A DNA stretch of 64,000 nucleotides from Caballeronia ptereochthonis. GTDB taxonomy: Bacteria > Pseudomonadota > Gammaproteobacteria > Burkholderiales > Burkholderiaceae. A program made the translations under genes and the position numbers. Location of the stretch: positions 1 to 64,000 of the forward strand of contig NZ_FCOB02000006.1 in NCBI RefSeq assembly GCF_001545075.1, in the 5' to 3' direction. The notes beneath the pieces were generated by a model, which saw nothing but the letters and a program-made list of their open reading frames with translations, was not told the DNA's origin and did no database searches. Positions 33,624 to 41,338 of this stretch are shown in pieces (position 1 is the stretch's first letter; each line of letters opens with the position of its first letter).

Positions 33624-33947
33624 ATGAACGTCAAGGGCTTGATCGGGATCGGCATTGCCGTGTGCGCGGGATTCGCCTGCGAGGCGGCGATGGCGCGCGT
33701 GAGCGTCGGCATCAATCTCGGGGTTCCAGTCTATGCCGCGCCGCCCGTGTACGTGGCGCCGGCGCCGGTCTATGTCGCGCCGCCTCCGCCGCCCGCCGTC
33801 GTGTATCAGCCGGCGCCGGTCGTCGTCGCGCCGGGGCCCGCCATCGTCGTGGGCTGGCATGGCGACCGCTATTGGGACGGCTACCGCTACTGGGGACGTC
33901 GCGACTGGTATGCGCACCACGGTGGCTACGGCTATCGCCACTGGTAA
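33624..33947 (+). CDS. PXPV-repeat exported protein (107 aa)
   Basis: A small secreted protein with a signal peptide (residues 1-24, ending AAMA-RVSVG). A run of VYVAPAPVYVAPPPPP-type repeats follows, then a Tyr/Trp/Arg-rich tail (YWDGYRYWGRRDWYAHHG). AGAGGAAG is just before the ATG. Proteins with this PXPV repeat are common in Burkholderiaceae; their function is unknown and they are probably envelope-associated. The next small gene has the same style and is probably co-transcribed (29-base gap). Confidence 0.82.
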   Translation: MNVKGLIGIGIAVCAGFACEAAMARVSVGINLGVPVYAAPPVYVAPAPVYVAPPPPPAVVYQPAPVVVAPGPAIVVGWHGDRYWDGYRYWGRRDWYAHHGGYGYRHW

Positions 33948-33976
33948 GAACTGAACAATCGGGGAGCGGCACCATC

Positions 33977-34222
33977 ATGGAAAACTCGTCTCGAACCGGC
34001 AGCAAGGCGCGCGCCGCACGCGCGCTGATCGTGCCCGTCGCGCTCGTGCTGGCGGCAGGTCTCGGCGGCTGCGTCTACGCACCGCCCTACGGCTATGCGC
34101 CCGCGCCGGCGTATGGCTACGCACCAGCCTACGGCTATGCGTATGGCCCGGGGTATTACGCGGCGCCGTCGGTATCGCTGGGCATCGGCTTTGGCGGCGG
34201 CGGGCACTGGCACGGCCACTGA
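33977..34222 (+). CDS. Small Tyr/Gly-repeat lipoprotein (81 aa)
   Basis: An N-terminal charged head, hydrophobic stretch (ALIVPVALVLAAGLGGC) and lipobox LGGC identify a lipoprotein. The mature chain is a YGYAPAPA/YGYAPAY repeat followed by a Gly/His tail (GIGFGGGGHWHGH). GGGGAG lies 10 bases upstream of the ATG. It belongs with the preceding PXPV protein gene. No family function is known. Confidence 0.8.
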   Translation: MENSSRTGSKARAARALIVPVALVLAAGLGGCVYAPPYGYAPAPAYGYAPAYGYAYGPGYYAAPSVSLGIGFGGGGHWHGH

Positions 34223-34310
34223 GCCGGTTTCGTCCGGCGCGCCATCCCGAGACCTCATACGGGAACGCCTGTTGCTGCGCTTTCCTCGACTCTCCCGGAG
34301 AAAGCGCAAG

Positions 34311-34844
34311 ATGGCTGAACAAACCGTGAGCTCGCTCACGCAGAACGCGCGCTGCGAGCATTTCATGCTGCCGCCCAACGGCTGGGTGCCGAATAATTCA
34401 CGCCTGCCGGTGCTCGTGTGGCGGGGCGCGATCGACCCCCATGCGCACGACGGCGCCGGCCGTTTCGAAGCCCTGTTCGAGCAGAACGGCTGGCCGGCGC
34501 AATGGCGCGACAGCGTCTTCGACTATCACCACTTCCATTCGACCGCGCACGAGGCGCTCGGCATCGCCGCCGGCGAGGCCGAACTGATTCTCGGCGGCCC
34601 GCATGGCCGCGTGTTCGCCGTCGGCGCGGGCGACGCGCTCGTGCTGCCCGCCGGAACCGGCCACTGCCTGCTGAGGGCCGGACGCCGCTTTCAGGTGGTC
34701 GGCGCGTATCCGCCGGGCCAGCAGTGGGATATCCGCCGCGAAGCCATCAGCGAGGCCGAGCGCGCCGCGATGGAGGAACTGCCGTTTCCGAGGAGCGATC
34801 CCGTCGCGGGCGAGGACGGGCCGCTCGTGCGCCACTGGCACTGA
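34311..34844 (+). CDS. Cupin-domain protein
   Basis: A 177-residue single-domain cupin. The barrel motif includes HFHSTAHEALGIAAGEAELI and DALVLPAGTGHCLLRAGRRF, with His and Glu residues suited to a divalent metal. The family contains isomerases, dioxygenases and sugar-binding proteins; nothing here narrows it. The start at 34311 (GGAG upstream) trims a long out-of-context extension. It is convergent with the EamA gene that follows. Confidence 0.82.
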   Translation: MAEQTVSSLTQNARCEHFMLPPNGWVPNNSRLPVLVWRGAIDPHAHDGAGRFEALFEQNGWPAQWRDSVFDYHHFHSTAHEALGIAAGEAELILGGPHGRVFAVGAGDALVLPAGTGHCLLRAGRRFQVVGAYPPGQQWDIRREAISEAERAAMEELPFPRSDPVAGEDGPLVRHWH

Positions 34845-34859
34845 GCGGGATCGGCGTCG

Positions 34860-35810
34860 TCACGCCTTGCTTTCCTTCGCACACTGGCTCCGGCGGGCGC
34901 CGGCTAGCGGCACGCGCTTGACGACGCCGGTCGCGAGCGCGGTGCCGACGAGCACGATCGCGCATGCCGCCGCCATGCCCGCCGAGACGCGCTCGGCGAG
35001 AAACAGCGCGCCCCACAGAATGCCGAAGATCGGAATCACGAACGTGACGGTGATCGCGCGCGCGGGGCCGGCCACCGCGATGAGATGAAAGAACAGCATA
35101 TAGGCAACACCCGTGCACGCCACGCCGAGCCCGAGGACCGCGCCCCACGCCTGCATCGACACCGCCGCGCCCGGCCACCAGACGAGCGCGAACGGCGCAA
35201 GCACGAGGGTCGCCGCGCTCATCGTGCCCGCCGCGATCGTGAGCGAATCGACGCCCATCAGATGCCGCTTCGTGTAGCTGGCGGCGATTCCGTAGCAGAG
35301 CGTCGCGCCGAGCGCGGCGAGTGCGGCCAGGGCCGTCGTCATCGGCGAGACGGGCGCGGCCGCGGCGTCGTGCATGAGCATCTGATCCCAGACGAGCGCG
35401 AGCACGCCCGCGAAGCCGATCGCGAGGCCGGCGACGCGCATGCGCGTGAGGCGATCGTTGAGCCACAGGAAGGCGACGAGCGCGCCCCACAACGGCGTCG
35501 TCGCGTTGATCACCGAGGTGACGCCCGCCGACAACGTGAGTTCGGCATAGGCGAACAGACAGAACGGCGCGGCCGAGTTCAGCATGCCGACGACGAGAAG
35601 CGGCCACGCGCGCTCGCGCATCGTGGCCAGGGCCGCGCGGACCGCGCCGCGCAGCACGAGCATCGACAGCAGGAAAAGCGCGCCGATGCCGACGCGCAGC
35701 GCCATCAGCGGCGCAACGCCGAGATCGGTCACGCCGACGCGGATGAAGAGGAAGGAGCCGCCCCACAGCGCGGCGAGCACGAACAGTTGAGCGAGATTGA
35801 CGGGATTCAT
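34860..35810 (-). CDS. EamA-family (DMT) transporter
   Basis: A 316-residue ten-helix transporter of the EamA family, starting MNPVNLAQLFVLAALWGGSF at ATG 35810. The frame is open 12 codons further but the LAALWGGSFLFIRVGV start is typical. The second EamA repeat contains FHLIAVAGPARAITVTFVIP and ILWGALFLAERVS, matching the YdcZ/RhtA-like exporters. The substrate is not predictable. Confidence 0.88.
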   Translation of the reverse strand: MNPVNLAQLFVLAALWGGSFLFIRVGVTDLGVAPLMALRVGIGALFLLSMLVLRGAVRAALATMRERAWPLLVVGMLNSAAPFCLFAYAELTLSAGVTSVINATTPLWGALVAFLWLNDRLTRMRVAGLAIGFAGVLALVWDQMLMHDAAAAPVSPMTTALAALAALGATLCYGIAASYTKRHLMGVDSLTIAAGTMSAATLVLAPFALVWWPGAAVSMQAWGAVLGLGVACTGVAYMLFFHLIAVAGPARAITVTFVIPIFGILWGALFLAERVSAGMAAACAIVLVGTALATGVVKRVPLAGARRSQCAKESKA

Positions 35811-36169
35811 GGCGGGCTTCGTATCAGGAGTGGATCGCGAAGCCATCGTATCGGTGCGCGGCGGGCCGACGTTTCGGCGCGGCGTGAAACGAAAGATGCG
35901 GTTCTGGCGCGCGGCTCGCGGTGCGCCGCTTGTTGCGGGTCGCTCGCCCGGCTTCGCTCTACGCCCGCATCGTAAGGCGCGTGCGCGCGCCGCGACAAAC
36001 GAGCAATTCTCTCCGTTATGTGAAAAAAATTGCCATATGCCGCGCGGCCCGGCGGCGAGCAGGCGGACGGGTTGCCGGCGGAATGATTCGGTGCGACTCT
36101 TGCATCATCGGTCGAAGAAGATCGCTTTTTGCAGTGCGATGGACGCGGTGAACTCTGGAGAGAACAGCC
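35811..36169. other. 359-base intergenic region, nothing identified
   Basis: Divergent promoter region between the EamA gene and the DUF883 gene. It contains an A-rich tract near 36020-36030 and, at its end, GGAG about 8 bases before the DUF883 ATG. No gene, repeat or hairpin stood out. Confidence 0.5.
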
Positions 36170-36625
36170 ATGGACAATGCAAACGGCAGCACATCCACGA
36201 TGCAGCCCGATGAAGCTCCGCTCGCGCGCCGCACGGTGGCGAGCGCGATGGAAGCGGCGCTTGCGCCGGGCATGACGCAGACAAGGGAGGCGAGCGTGAC
36301 GCCGCTTGCGCCCGGCGAGGCGCACAGGCCGGCGATGTACGCGCCGTATCACGTGCACGGCAGCGTGCTCGAGGGCGGCGACAGTCCCGCCGTGCTCGCG
36401 CAGCCCGCCGCCGCGACGGCCGAGCGGCAGGGCAGCCAGCTCCATCCGCCGAGGCCCGCCGCACGGCGTGCTCGGGACGTGCTCGCCGACGCGCAGGACG
36501 TGCTCGTCGCGCGCTATCGCGACGTGACCGAAGGCACGGACGACTACGTGCACGAGAATCCCTGGAAATCGATCGCGCTGGCGGCGGTCGGCGGCTTGAT
36601 CGTCGGATTGCTGGCCGCCCGCTGA
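36170..36625 (+). CDS. DUF883 (ElaB/YqjD-like) membrane-anchored protein
   Basis: A 151-residue protein whose C-terminal half is a DUF883 domain: helix RRARDVLADAQDVLVARYRD, then the signature HENPWKSIALAAVGGLIVGL with one membrane helix. E. coli relatives ElaB and YqjD tie stationary-phase ribosomes to the inner membrane. Here the N-terminal 90 residues are an extra low-complexity Ala/Pro region not found in the E. coli proteins. Soluble head outside the membrane helix is expected to be cytoplasmic. Confidence 0.85.
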   Translation: MDNANGSTSTMQPDEAPLARRTVASAMEAALAPGMTQTREASVTPLAPGEAHRPAMYAPYHVHGSVLEGGDSPAVLAQPAAATAERQGSQLHPPRPAARRARDVLADAQDVLVARYRDVTEGTDDYVHENPWKSIALAAVGGLIVGLLAAR

Positions 36626-36719
36626 AGGCAGCGCACCGCCGATTCGCGCGCCGAAAGCGGGCCTCGTCCTTGCTGATTGACGGTTATCGGCACGGTGTTT
36701 GCCACCGTGTCGTGCCGCC

Positions 36720-37175
36720 ATGGACAAACGATCGCACGACATGCGCACCGAGCGGTGCGAAATATGGAATTCGCGGACGGCGGCGCTTGCCGGTCCGCGG
36801 CGCGTGCTGATCGTACATTCGGAGTCGAGCGTCGGGGAATCCTTCGCGCTGCTGCTGGCCATGCGCGGTTTCGAGGCCGTGCAGGTCGGCGATGCTCGAC
36901 GCGCGTTGCAGATGGCGGCCCGGTGGCGGCCGCAGGTGCTGTTCGTCGATACGCTCATCGGCGATACGCGCGATCACGCGCTTGCGCGCCAGTTGCGCGA
37001 GGCTTTGGCTCAGGATGGAAGCGAAGTCGATGCCGCGCTCCTGGTCGCCCTGGCCGCCGATGCGCGGCGCGATCCGCGCGACGTCCTGTACGAGGCGGGC
37101 TACGACGGCTTTTGCCGGAGGCCGTGCCCGGTCTGGTGGATATATGACGTGCTGAAGTGCTTCTATACCCCTTGA
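36720..37175 (+). CDS. Degenerate receiver-like (CheY-type) domain protein
   Basis: A 151-residue orphan with a receiver-like fold: strand RRVLIVHSESSVGESFALLL, then QVLFVDTLIGD at the phospho-Asp strand. The acidic pair that normally follows strand 1 (VDDE) is HSE here, and the conserved Lys near the C-terminus is replaced (CRRPCPVWW). Phosphorylation is therefore doubtful, and the domain may act by binding only. No output domain is attached. The start (36720 or 36741) is uncertain as no ribosome site is clear. Confidence 0.65.
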   Translation: MDKRSHDMRTERCEIWNSRTAALAGPRRVLIVHSESSVGESFALLLAMRGFEAVQVGDARRALQMAARWRPQVLFVDTLIGDTRDHALARQLREALAQDGSEVDAALLVALAADARRDPRDVLYEAGYDGFCRRPCPVWWIYDVLKCFYTP

Positions 37176-37233
37176 CGCGGGCGGCACGGCGCATCGGGAA
37201 GAAGAGCCGTGCGACGCCGCCCGCTGCGAAGCG

Positions 37234-37509
37234 TTACATGCTTCGGGAAGTCTTGAAATCGCTGCTTTCCAGCTCGACCGACTGGCCGTGGTTGCGCTCG
37301 AGCGCGCGCCGGGCCGCATCTTCGATTTGCACGCGTCCTCCCTCGAACGCGGACAGCAGATCGTGCGAAGACGTCCCGTTGTTGCCGAAGTGATCGTTGA
37401 GCGCATCGAGAGAGACGCTGCACCAGACCTCGCGGCCGTCGACCTTCGCCTCGAATGCGACACGCGCTGCCGCCACGACATGACGCCGCCCGCTGAACTC
37501 TATCGCCAT
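37234..37509 (-). CDS. DUF1488-family protein (91 aa)
   Basis: A small cytoplasmic protein starting MAIEFSGRRHVVAAARVAFE with the DUF1488 core (VDGREVWCSVSLDALNDHFG, and IEDAARRALERN). AGGAGG lies 8 bases before the ATG at 37509, firmly setting the start. The biochemical role of the family is unknown; it is common in Burkholderia. Confidence 0.85.
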   Translation of the reverse strand: MAIEFSGRRHVVAAARVAFEAKVDGREVWCSVSLDALNDHFGNNGTSSHDLLSAFEGGRVQIEDAARRALERNHGQSVELESSDFKTSRSM

Positions 37510-37707
37510 CCTTATCACCTCCTGTTGTTCGTTTGGAACACGCGGAACGTGCTCATCGCGTTGCGCAGGAACGACCGCACGCCTCGCGATGACGATGCAC
37601 TCGACGGCGCGCTTCGCCTCGCGCGACACACCGCCGTTCTGCATGATACGCCCGCCATGCCGGGCGGGCGCGTCCCGGTGACTTTGCAACGGCCGTGCCC
37701 GGGCGCG

Positions 37708-37932
37708 CTAGCGGCAGCAGAGGCAGCCGCCGCGATGGCGCATGCCGTAGCTGCCGGCGTCATCGGCGCCGGAGGGCGGGGCGCTGGCACCGCCGACGCT
37801 AGGCGCGCCGATGGTCACGCGTGTGGCCGTCGCGCCGCATAGCGGGCAGGCCGCGGGTTCGTCGCGTTCGGCGATGCGGCGGACGGCTTCGAATGCGCCG
37901 CAGGACGCGCACTCGTAATCGTAGACAGGCAT
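37708..37932 (-). CDS. FmdB-family zinc-ribbon protein (74 aa)
   Basis: The N-terminal MPVYDYECASCGAFEAVRRI and PAACPLCGATATRV form a zinc ribbon with ligands C8, C11, C29 and C32. The tail is Gly/Ser-rich and ends GGCLCCR, giving a second Cys cluster. FmdB-type proteins are putative regulators or metal carriers; function is not established. Confidence 0.85.
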   Translation of the reverse strand: MPVYDYECASCGAFEAVRRIAERDEPAACPLCGATATRVTIGAPSVGGASAPPSGADDAGSYGMRHRGGCLCCR

Positions 37933-38096
37933 GGCAATTCCGTTCGAAAGAAGCTCGCTTGATCGTCGAGTTTAACAAGCATGTAGCAAGCGGTTAATCG
38001 CTTCGTCGCCGCACACCGTTTCACCATAGGAAGCGATGCGCCGTGGCATCGCCATTGCTGAAAGAAAGGCCGACACGACTGGCTCAAGGAGGCCCC

Positions 38097-38645
38097 ATGA
38101 AACGCACAGCAATGCTGCTGGCGGCGCTCGCATCGACCGTCATCGCCGCCATCCCGGCCGGCGCGCCCGCGCAGACCCAAGCGGCCAGCACGACGATCGC
38201 CAACGATCTGCCGCCCGTCGACAAGGCGTTCGTGCAGGCGGCGTCTGCGGCGGGATCGACGGAAATCGACGCCGCCAGGCTCGCGACCAGGCAGTCGCAG
38301 GACAAGGACGTGAAGAGCTTCGCGCATCACATGATGCTCGATCACACGAAGCTCGCGATGCAGTTGAAGATGGCGGCGCCGCATGGCGTGACCGTGCCGA
38401 TGGACAATTCGGACCCTTCGGTGCTCGAATCGCTCAAGGCGCTGCACGGCAAGGAGTTCGATGCCGCATATATCCAGAAGGTCGGCGTGCAGGGACATCA
38501 GGAGGCGGTGCAGGTATTTCAGAAGGAAGCGCAGGAAGGGCAGAACGCCAAGCTGAAGCAGGCCGCGCAGAAGGCGTTGCCGACGATCGAGCAGCATTTG
38601 AAGATGGCGCAGCAACTCGCCGCCAAAAAGGGCGTGCAGCAGTGA
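38097..38645 (+). CDS. DUF4142 periplasmic protein
   Basis: A 182-residue secreted protein with a signal peptide (to about APAQTQA, residue 28) and a DUF4142 four-helix, ferritin-like domain (DKAFVQAASAAGSTEIDAAR, FAHHMMLDHTKLAMQLKMAA, HQEAVQVFQKEAQEGQ). AAGGAGG stands just before the ATG. Members of this family are exported and often induced by stress. It is convergent with the carbonic anhydrase gene, with a perfect hairpin between them. Confidence 0.88.
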   Translation: MKRTAMLLAALASTVIAAIPAGAPAQTQAASTTIANDLPPVDKAFVQAASAAGSTEIDAARLATRQSQDKDVKSFAHHMMLDHTKLAMQLKMAAPHGVTVPMDNSDPSVLESLKALHGKEFDAAYIQKVGVQGHQEAVQVFQKEAQEGQNAKLKQAAQKALPTIEQHLKMAQQLAAKKGVQQ

Positions 38646-38655
38646 TGACGTCACT

Positions 38656-38682
38656 CGCCGCGCGCGTGTGATGCGCGCGGCG
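38656..38682. terminator. Bidirectional hairpin between convergent genes
   Basis: Ten-base arms CGCCGCGCGC and GCGCGCGGCG pair perfectly around the 7-base loop GTGTGAT. It lies between the DUF4142 stop (38645) and the carbonic anhydrase stop (38691). No T-run on either side. Confidence 0.5.
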
Positions 38683-38690
38683 CGGTTGCG

Positions 38691-39392
38691 CTATCGCGCT
38701 TCCTTGCGAAGCATGCGCAGGCGCGCTTCCTCCAGCGACTCGAACTTGCCGTCGGCTTCATCGAAGACGGACACCTTCCCCCGCCCGATGTCGTACACCC
38801 AGCCCTGAACCTGCAGCTTGCCGAGCGCGAGGTGTCCCGCGACCGCCGGATGCGTGCGCAAATGCGTCAGTTGCAGGCGGATGTTCTCCTCGACCATCGC
38901 CTGGACGATGCGCTCCTCCTCCAGCTTTCTCGCCATCACGACGCTGCGCGCGGCTTCAGCGTTGCGCAGCCACGCGTGAACGGTCGGCATTTCATCCGCG
39001 ATGGTCGCGCCGGACGCGAGGCCTTTCATCGCGCCGCAGTCCGAGTGTCCGCAAATGACGATCTGCCGCACGTTGAGCGCGAGCACCGCGTATTCGACCA
39101 CCGCCGACACGCCGCCCAGCATCTCGCCATAGGCCGGCACGATATTGCCGATGTTGCGGCACACGAAGAGCTCGCCGGGGCGCGTCTGCGTGATCATCTC
39201 CGGTGACACGCGCGAATCCGCGCAGGTGATGAAGAGCGTATGCGGCGTCTGCCGCCGCGCGAGACTCTTGAAGAGCGCTTCGCTGTCGGGAAAGACAAAG
39301 CGGCTGAAATCATCGGCGCCCTGCAGGAGATAGAGGAGATCGGGCGTGCCGGAGCCCTTGCGTTCTTCGCTCATCGCGGATCTGTCTGACAT
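38691..39392 (-). CDS. can: Beta-class carbonic anhydrase
   Basis: A 233-residue zinc enzyme interconverting carbon dioxide and bicarbonate. Zinc ligands are Cys57 and Asp59 in ITCADSR, and His116 and Cys119 in ICGHSDCGA. Arg61 pairs with Asp59 as in active beta-class enzymes. The core LFVCRNIGNIVP and GGVSAVVEYAVLALNV is complete and the length is normal. It is transcribed away from the zf-TFIIB gene. Confidence 0.95.
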   Translation of the reverse strand: MSDRSAMSEERKGSGTPDLLYLLQGADDFSRFVFPDSEALFKSLARRQTPHTLFITCADSRVSPEMITQTRPGELFVCRNIGNIVPAYGEMLGGVSAVVEYAVLALNVRQIVICGHSDCGAMKGLASGATIADEMPTVHAWLRNAEAARSVVMARKLEEERIVQAMVEENIRLQLTHLRTHPAVAGHLALGKLQVQGWVYDIGRGKVSVFDEADGKFESLEEARLRMLRKEAR

Positions 39393-39666
39393 GAGGTGGC
39401 CTTTATTGTGCGCTGTCGACGCGCGGTGCGCGCCGCTTCAGACCGAAAGCTTGCGGACTTTTGAGATGGATCGCAAGTCACGTTCCCGTCTTCCTCTCAT
39501 CGTGCAATTCCAATGCCGGCAGATGCACTGTCGTGGTGCAAATAGACCCGTTTACCTCTCTGCCTGGTTCGGTTTTTACGAACTGAAGCCCTCGAAATCT
39601 CGCATTTTTCAAGACTGATTCTTTCGTTAAATTGTTTTCATTGAAAGCAAACAGAAAGGATGTCAT

Positions 39667-39978
39667 ATGAAATGCCCTGCATGTCCCGCGACTGAACTCC
39701 TGATGAGCGTGCGCGAAGGCATCGAAATCGACTATTGCCCGCAATGCCGCGGCGTCTGGCTGGATCGGGGCGAGCTCGATCAGCTCATCCGCCGGGCGGA
39801 GCAGGCCTCGCTTGCCGAAGCAAAGGCCGGGCGCGACGAGTGGCGCGAGCACGAGCGACGGCCGCATCGTCACGAGGACTATCGCCACGAGGATTATCGC
39901 TACGGCGATCCGCGAGGCCGGCGCGAGCATCCGCGTCGCAAGAAATCCTTCCTCGGCGATCTGTTCGATTTCGACTGA
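39667..39978 (+). CDS. zf-TFIIB zinc-ribbon protein (103 aa)
   Basis: A small protein whose N-terminus is a zf-TFIIB zinc ribbon: C3-x2-C6 (CPAC) and C24-x2-C27 (CPQC) followed by GVWLDRGELDQLI. The rest is a highly charged His/Arg/Asp/Tyr region with a repeated HEDYRHEDYRYGD unit and a basic KK patch, then SFLGDLFDFD. Similar proteins are common in proteobacteria with no proven role. The 274 bases upstream contain no other gene. Confidence 0.87.
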   Translation: MKCPACPATELLMSVREGIEIDYCPQCRGVWLDRGELDQLIRRAEQASLAEAKAGRDEWREHERRPHRHEDYRHEDYRYGDPRGRREHPRRKKSFLGDLFDFD

Positions 39979-40057
39979 GCGCGCGGGCGGCGAACTCATC
40001 GGCGAAACCCTTTCATGCAGCACGGACCGCACGACGCGGGAAACACGGAGAACGGCA

Positions 40058-40564
40058 ATGGCAACGGTGAAGCAGGTTCTGAAAGCGAAGTCCGACGCAT
40101 CGGTACACACGATCGATGCCGAAGCGAGCGTCCATGAAGCGGTCGCGCTGATGTCGAAGGCGGAGGTGGGCGCGCTCGTGGTGACGGTGGGCGATACGGT
40201 GTGCGGCATCGTCACCGAGCGCGACTATGCGCGCAAGGTGATCCTGCAGGACAAGGCCTCGCGGACGACCACGGTGTGCGAAATCATGACCGCGCCCGTG
40301 ATGTCCGCGAGCCTGTGGACCCCCACCGACGAATGCATGATGCTGATGACGCAGCACCGCATCCGTCATCTTCCGGTGATCGAGGGCGGCAGGCTCGTCG
40401 GCATGGTGTCGATCGGCGACATGGTGCGGCATCTGATCGAGGAGCAGGAGTTCGCCATCGATCAGCTGGAGAACTACGTGCGCGGCCCGCGCCCCGACAT
40501 GCCGACGTGCGCGCTCACGCGACGCAGCCCGATACCGCAGACGCTCGCAGCGCGCTTCGTCTGA
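40058..40564 (+). CDS. Paired-CBS-domain protein
   Basis: A 168-residue protein built of two CBS motifs (a Bateman module): VHTIDAEASVHEAVALMSKA with GIVTERDYARKVI, then MTAPVMSASLWTPTDECMML with HLPVIEGGRLVGMVSIGD. Such modules bind adenosine nucleotides. No catalytic domain is attached. GGAG lies upstream of ATG 40058. It converges on the oxygenase-like gene with adjacent stops (40564/40565). Confidence 0.92.
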   Translation: MATVKQVLKAKSDASVHTIDAEASVHEAVALMSKAEVGALVVTVGDTVCGIVTERDYARKVILQDKASRTTTVCEIMTAPVMSASLWTPTDECMMLMTQHRIRHLPVIEGGRLVGMVSIGDMVRHLIEEQEFAIDQLENYVRGPRPDMPTCALTRRSPIPQTLAARFV

Positions 40565-41338
40565 TCAGGTCGCATCGATGCCCGCGACCGGCTCGACGGG
40601 GCGCGCCGGATCGGTCGGGGCGGCGAAATCCCGCCGGAACCGGTTGACGGCCGAGAGTCCCATCGAGAGGCCCGGATCGAGGTAGTGGATGATGAGACTG
40701 CGGCGCTGGCCGGCGAGCACGTCGAGATTGCAGTGCTGCATCAGAAAGCCGTTGAACACGTAGACGCTGCCCGGCTTGCCCTTGATGCGCGTGCAGATGC
40801 CCTTGTCGAGATGGCGCTGCGTGCGCGCCGCGCGCAGCGGGAAGGGCATGTTGCGTTCGGTCCATTGCACGCTCTTCGCGACTAGATTGCTGCTGCGCCC
40901 GGGCAGACGGCGCGGCTTCGTGTACGCGACGAGATCGCCCGCGCGGTCGTCGTCCACGGCGGCCTGAAGCAGAATCACGAGCGTGAGCACGTGCGAATCG
41001 AAGTGACGGCAGTGGCTGCCCGACGTCGACGTGCTGCTGCCCACGCGCAGGCCGAACCACGGCCCCACGGTGCCTTTCGCCTTCATCGCCGAGTCGAGCC
41101 AGTCGGAGGCGAGCCGCACCGACTCACTTTCCAGTTCCCCGAACGCGGGAATGTCCCGCAACGTATGCACGACGTCCTTCGCGCTGCCATAGAACTGCTT
41201 GTGGTCGGGCGTCGCGTCGTATGCGGGGTCGAGCCTGGCCTTGATTTCAGCGAGCGTTTCCAGCGGCACGATCGATTCGAAGATGGCCAGATCTCCCCGG
41301 CACGCCCGTTGCAGCGCCGCATGATCTTGTTTGTTCAT
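40565..41338 (-). CDS. Probable 2-oxoglutarate/Fe(II)-type oxygenase (hypothetical)
   Basis: A 257-residue protein with no closely recognised name. The pattern fits a double-stranded beta-helix oxygenase: an HxD pair (H112, D114 in CRHFDSH), a distal His (H202 in FLMQHCNLD) and a following Arg pair (R212-R213 in GQRRSLIIHY) that could bind 2-oxoglutarate. The order and spacing resemble PhyH/AlkB-like enzymes, but this is inference from three short motifs. The start at 41338 trims an upstream extension. Substrate unknown. Confidence 0.65.
   Translation of the reverse strand: MNKQDHAALQRACRGDLAIFESIVPLETLAEIKARLDPAYDATPDHKQFYGSAKDVVHTLRDIPAFGELESESVRLASDWLDSAMKAKGTVGPWFGLRVGSSTSTSGSHCRHFDSHVLTLVILLQAAVDDDRAGDLVAYTKPRRLPGRSSNLVAKSVQWTERNMPFPLRAARTQRHLDKGICTRIKGKPGSVYVFNGFLMQHCNLDVLAGQRRSLIIHYLDPGLSMGLSAVNRFRRDFAAPTDPARPVEPVAGIDAT

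Noticed and set aside
33730-34200. Tyr/Pro repeat DNA in two small genes considered as a CRISPR or satellite array
   Set aside because: Repeats are imperfect, contiguous and in frame, coding for YVAP and YGYAPA units; no spacers.
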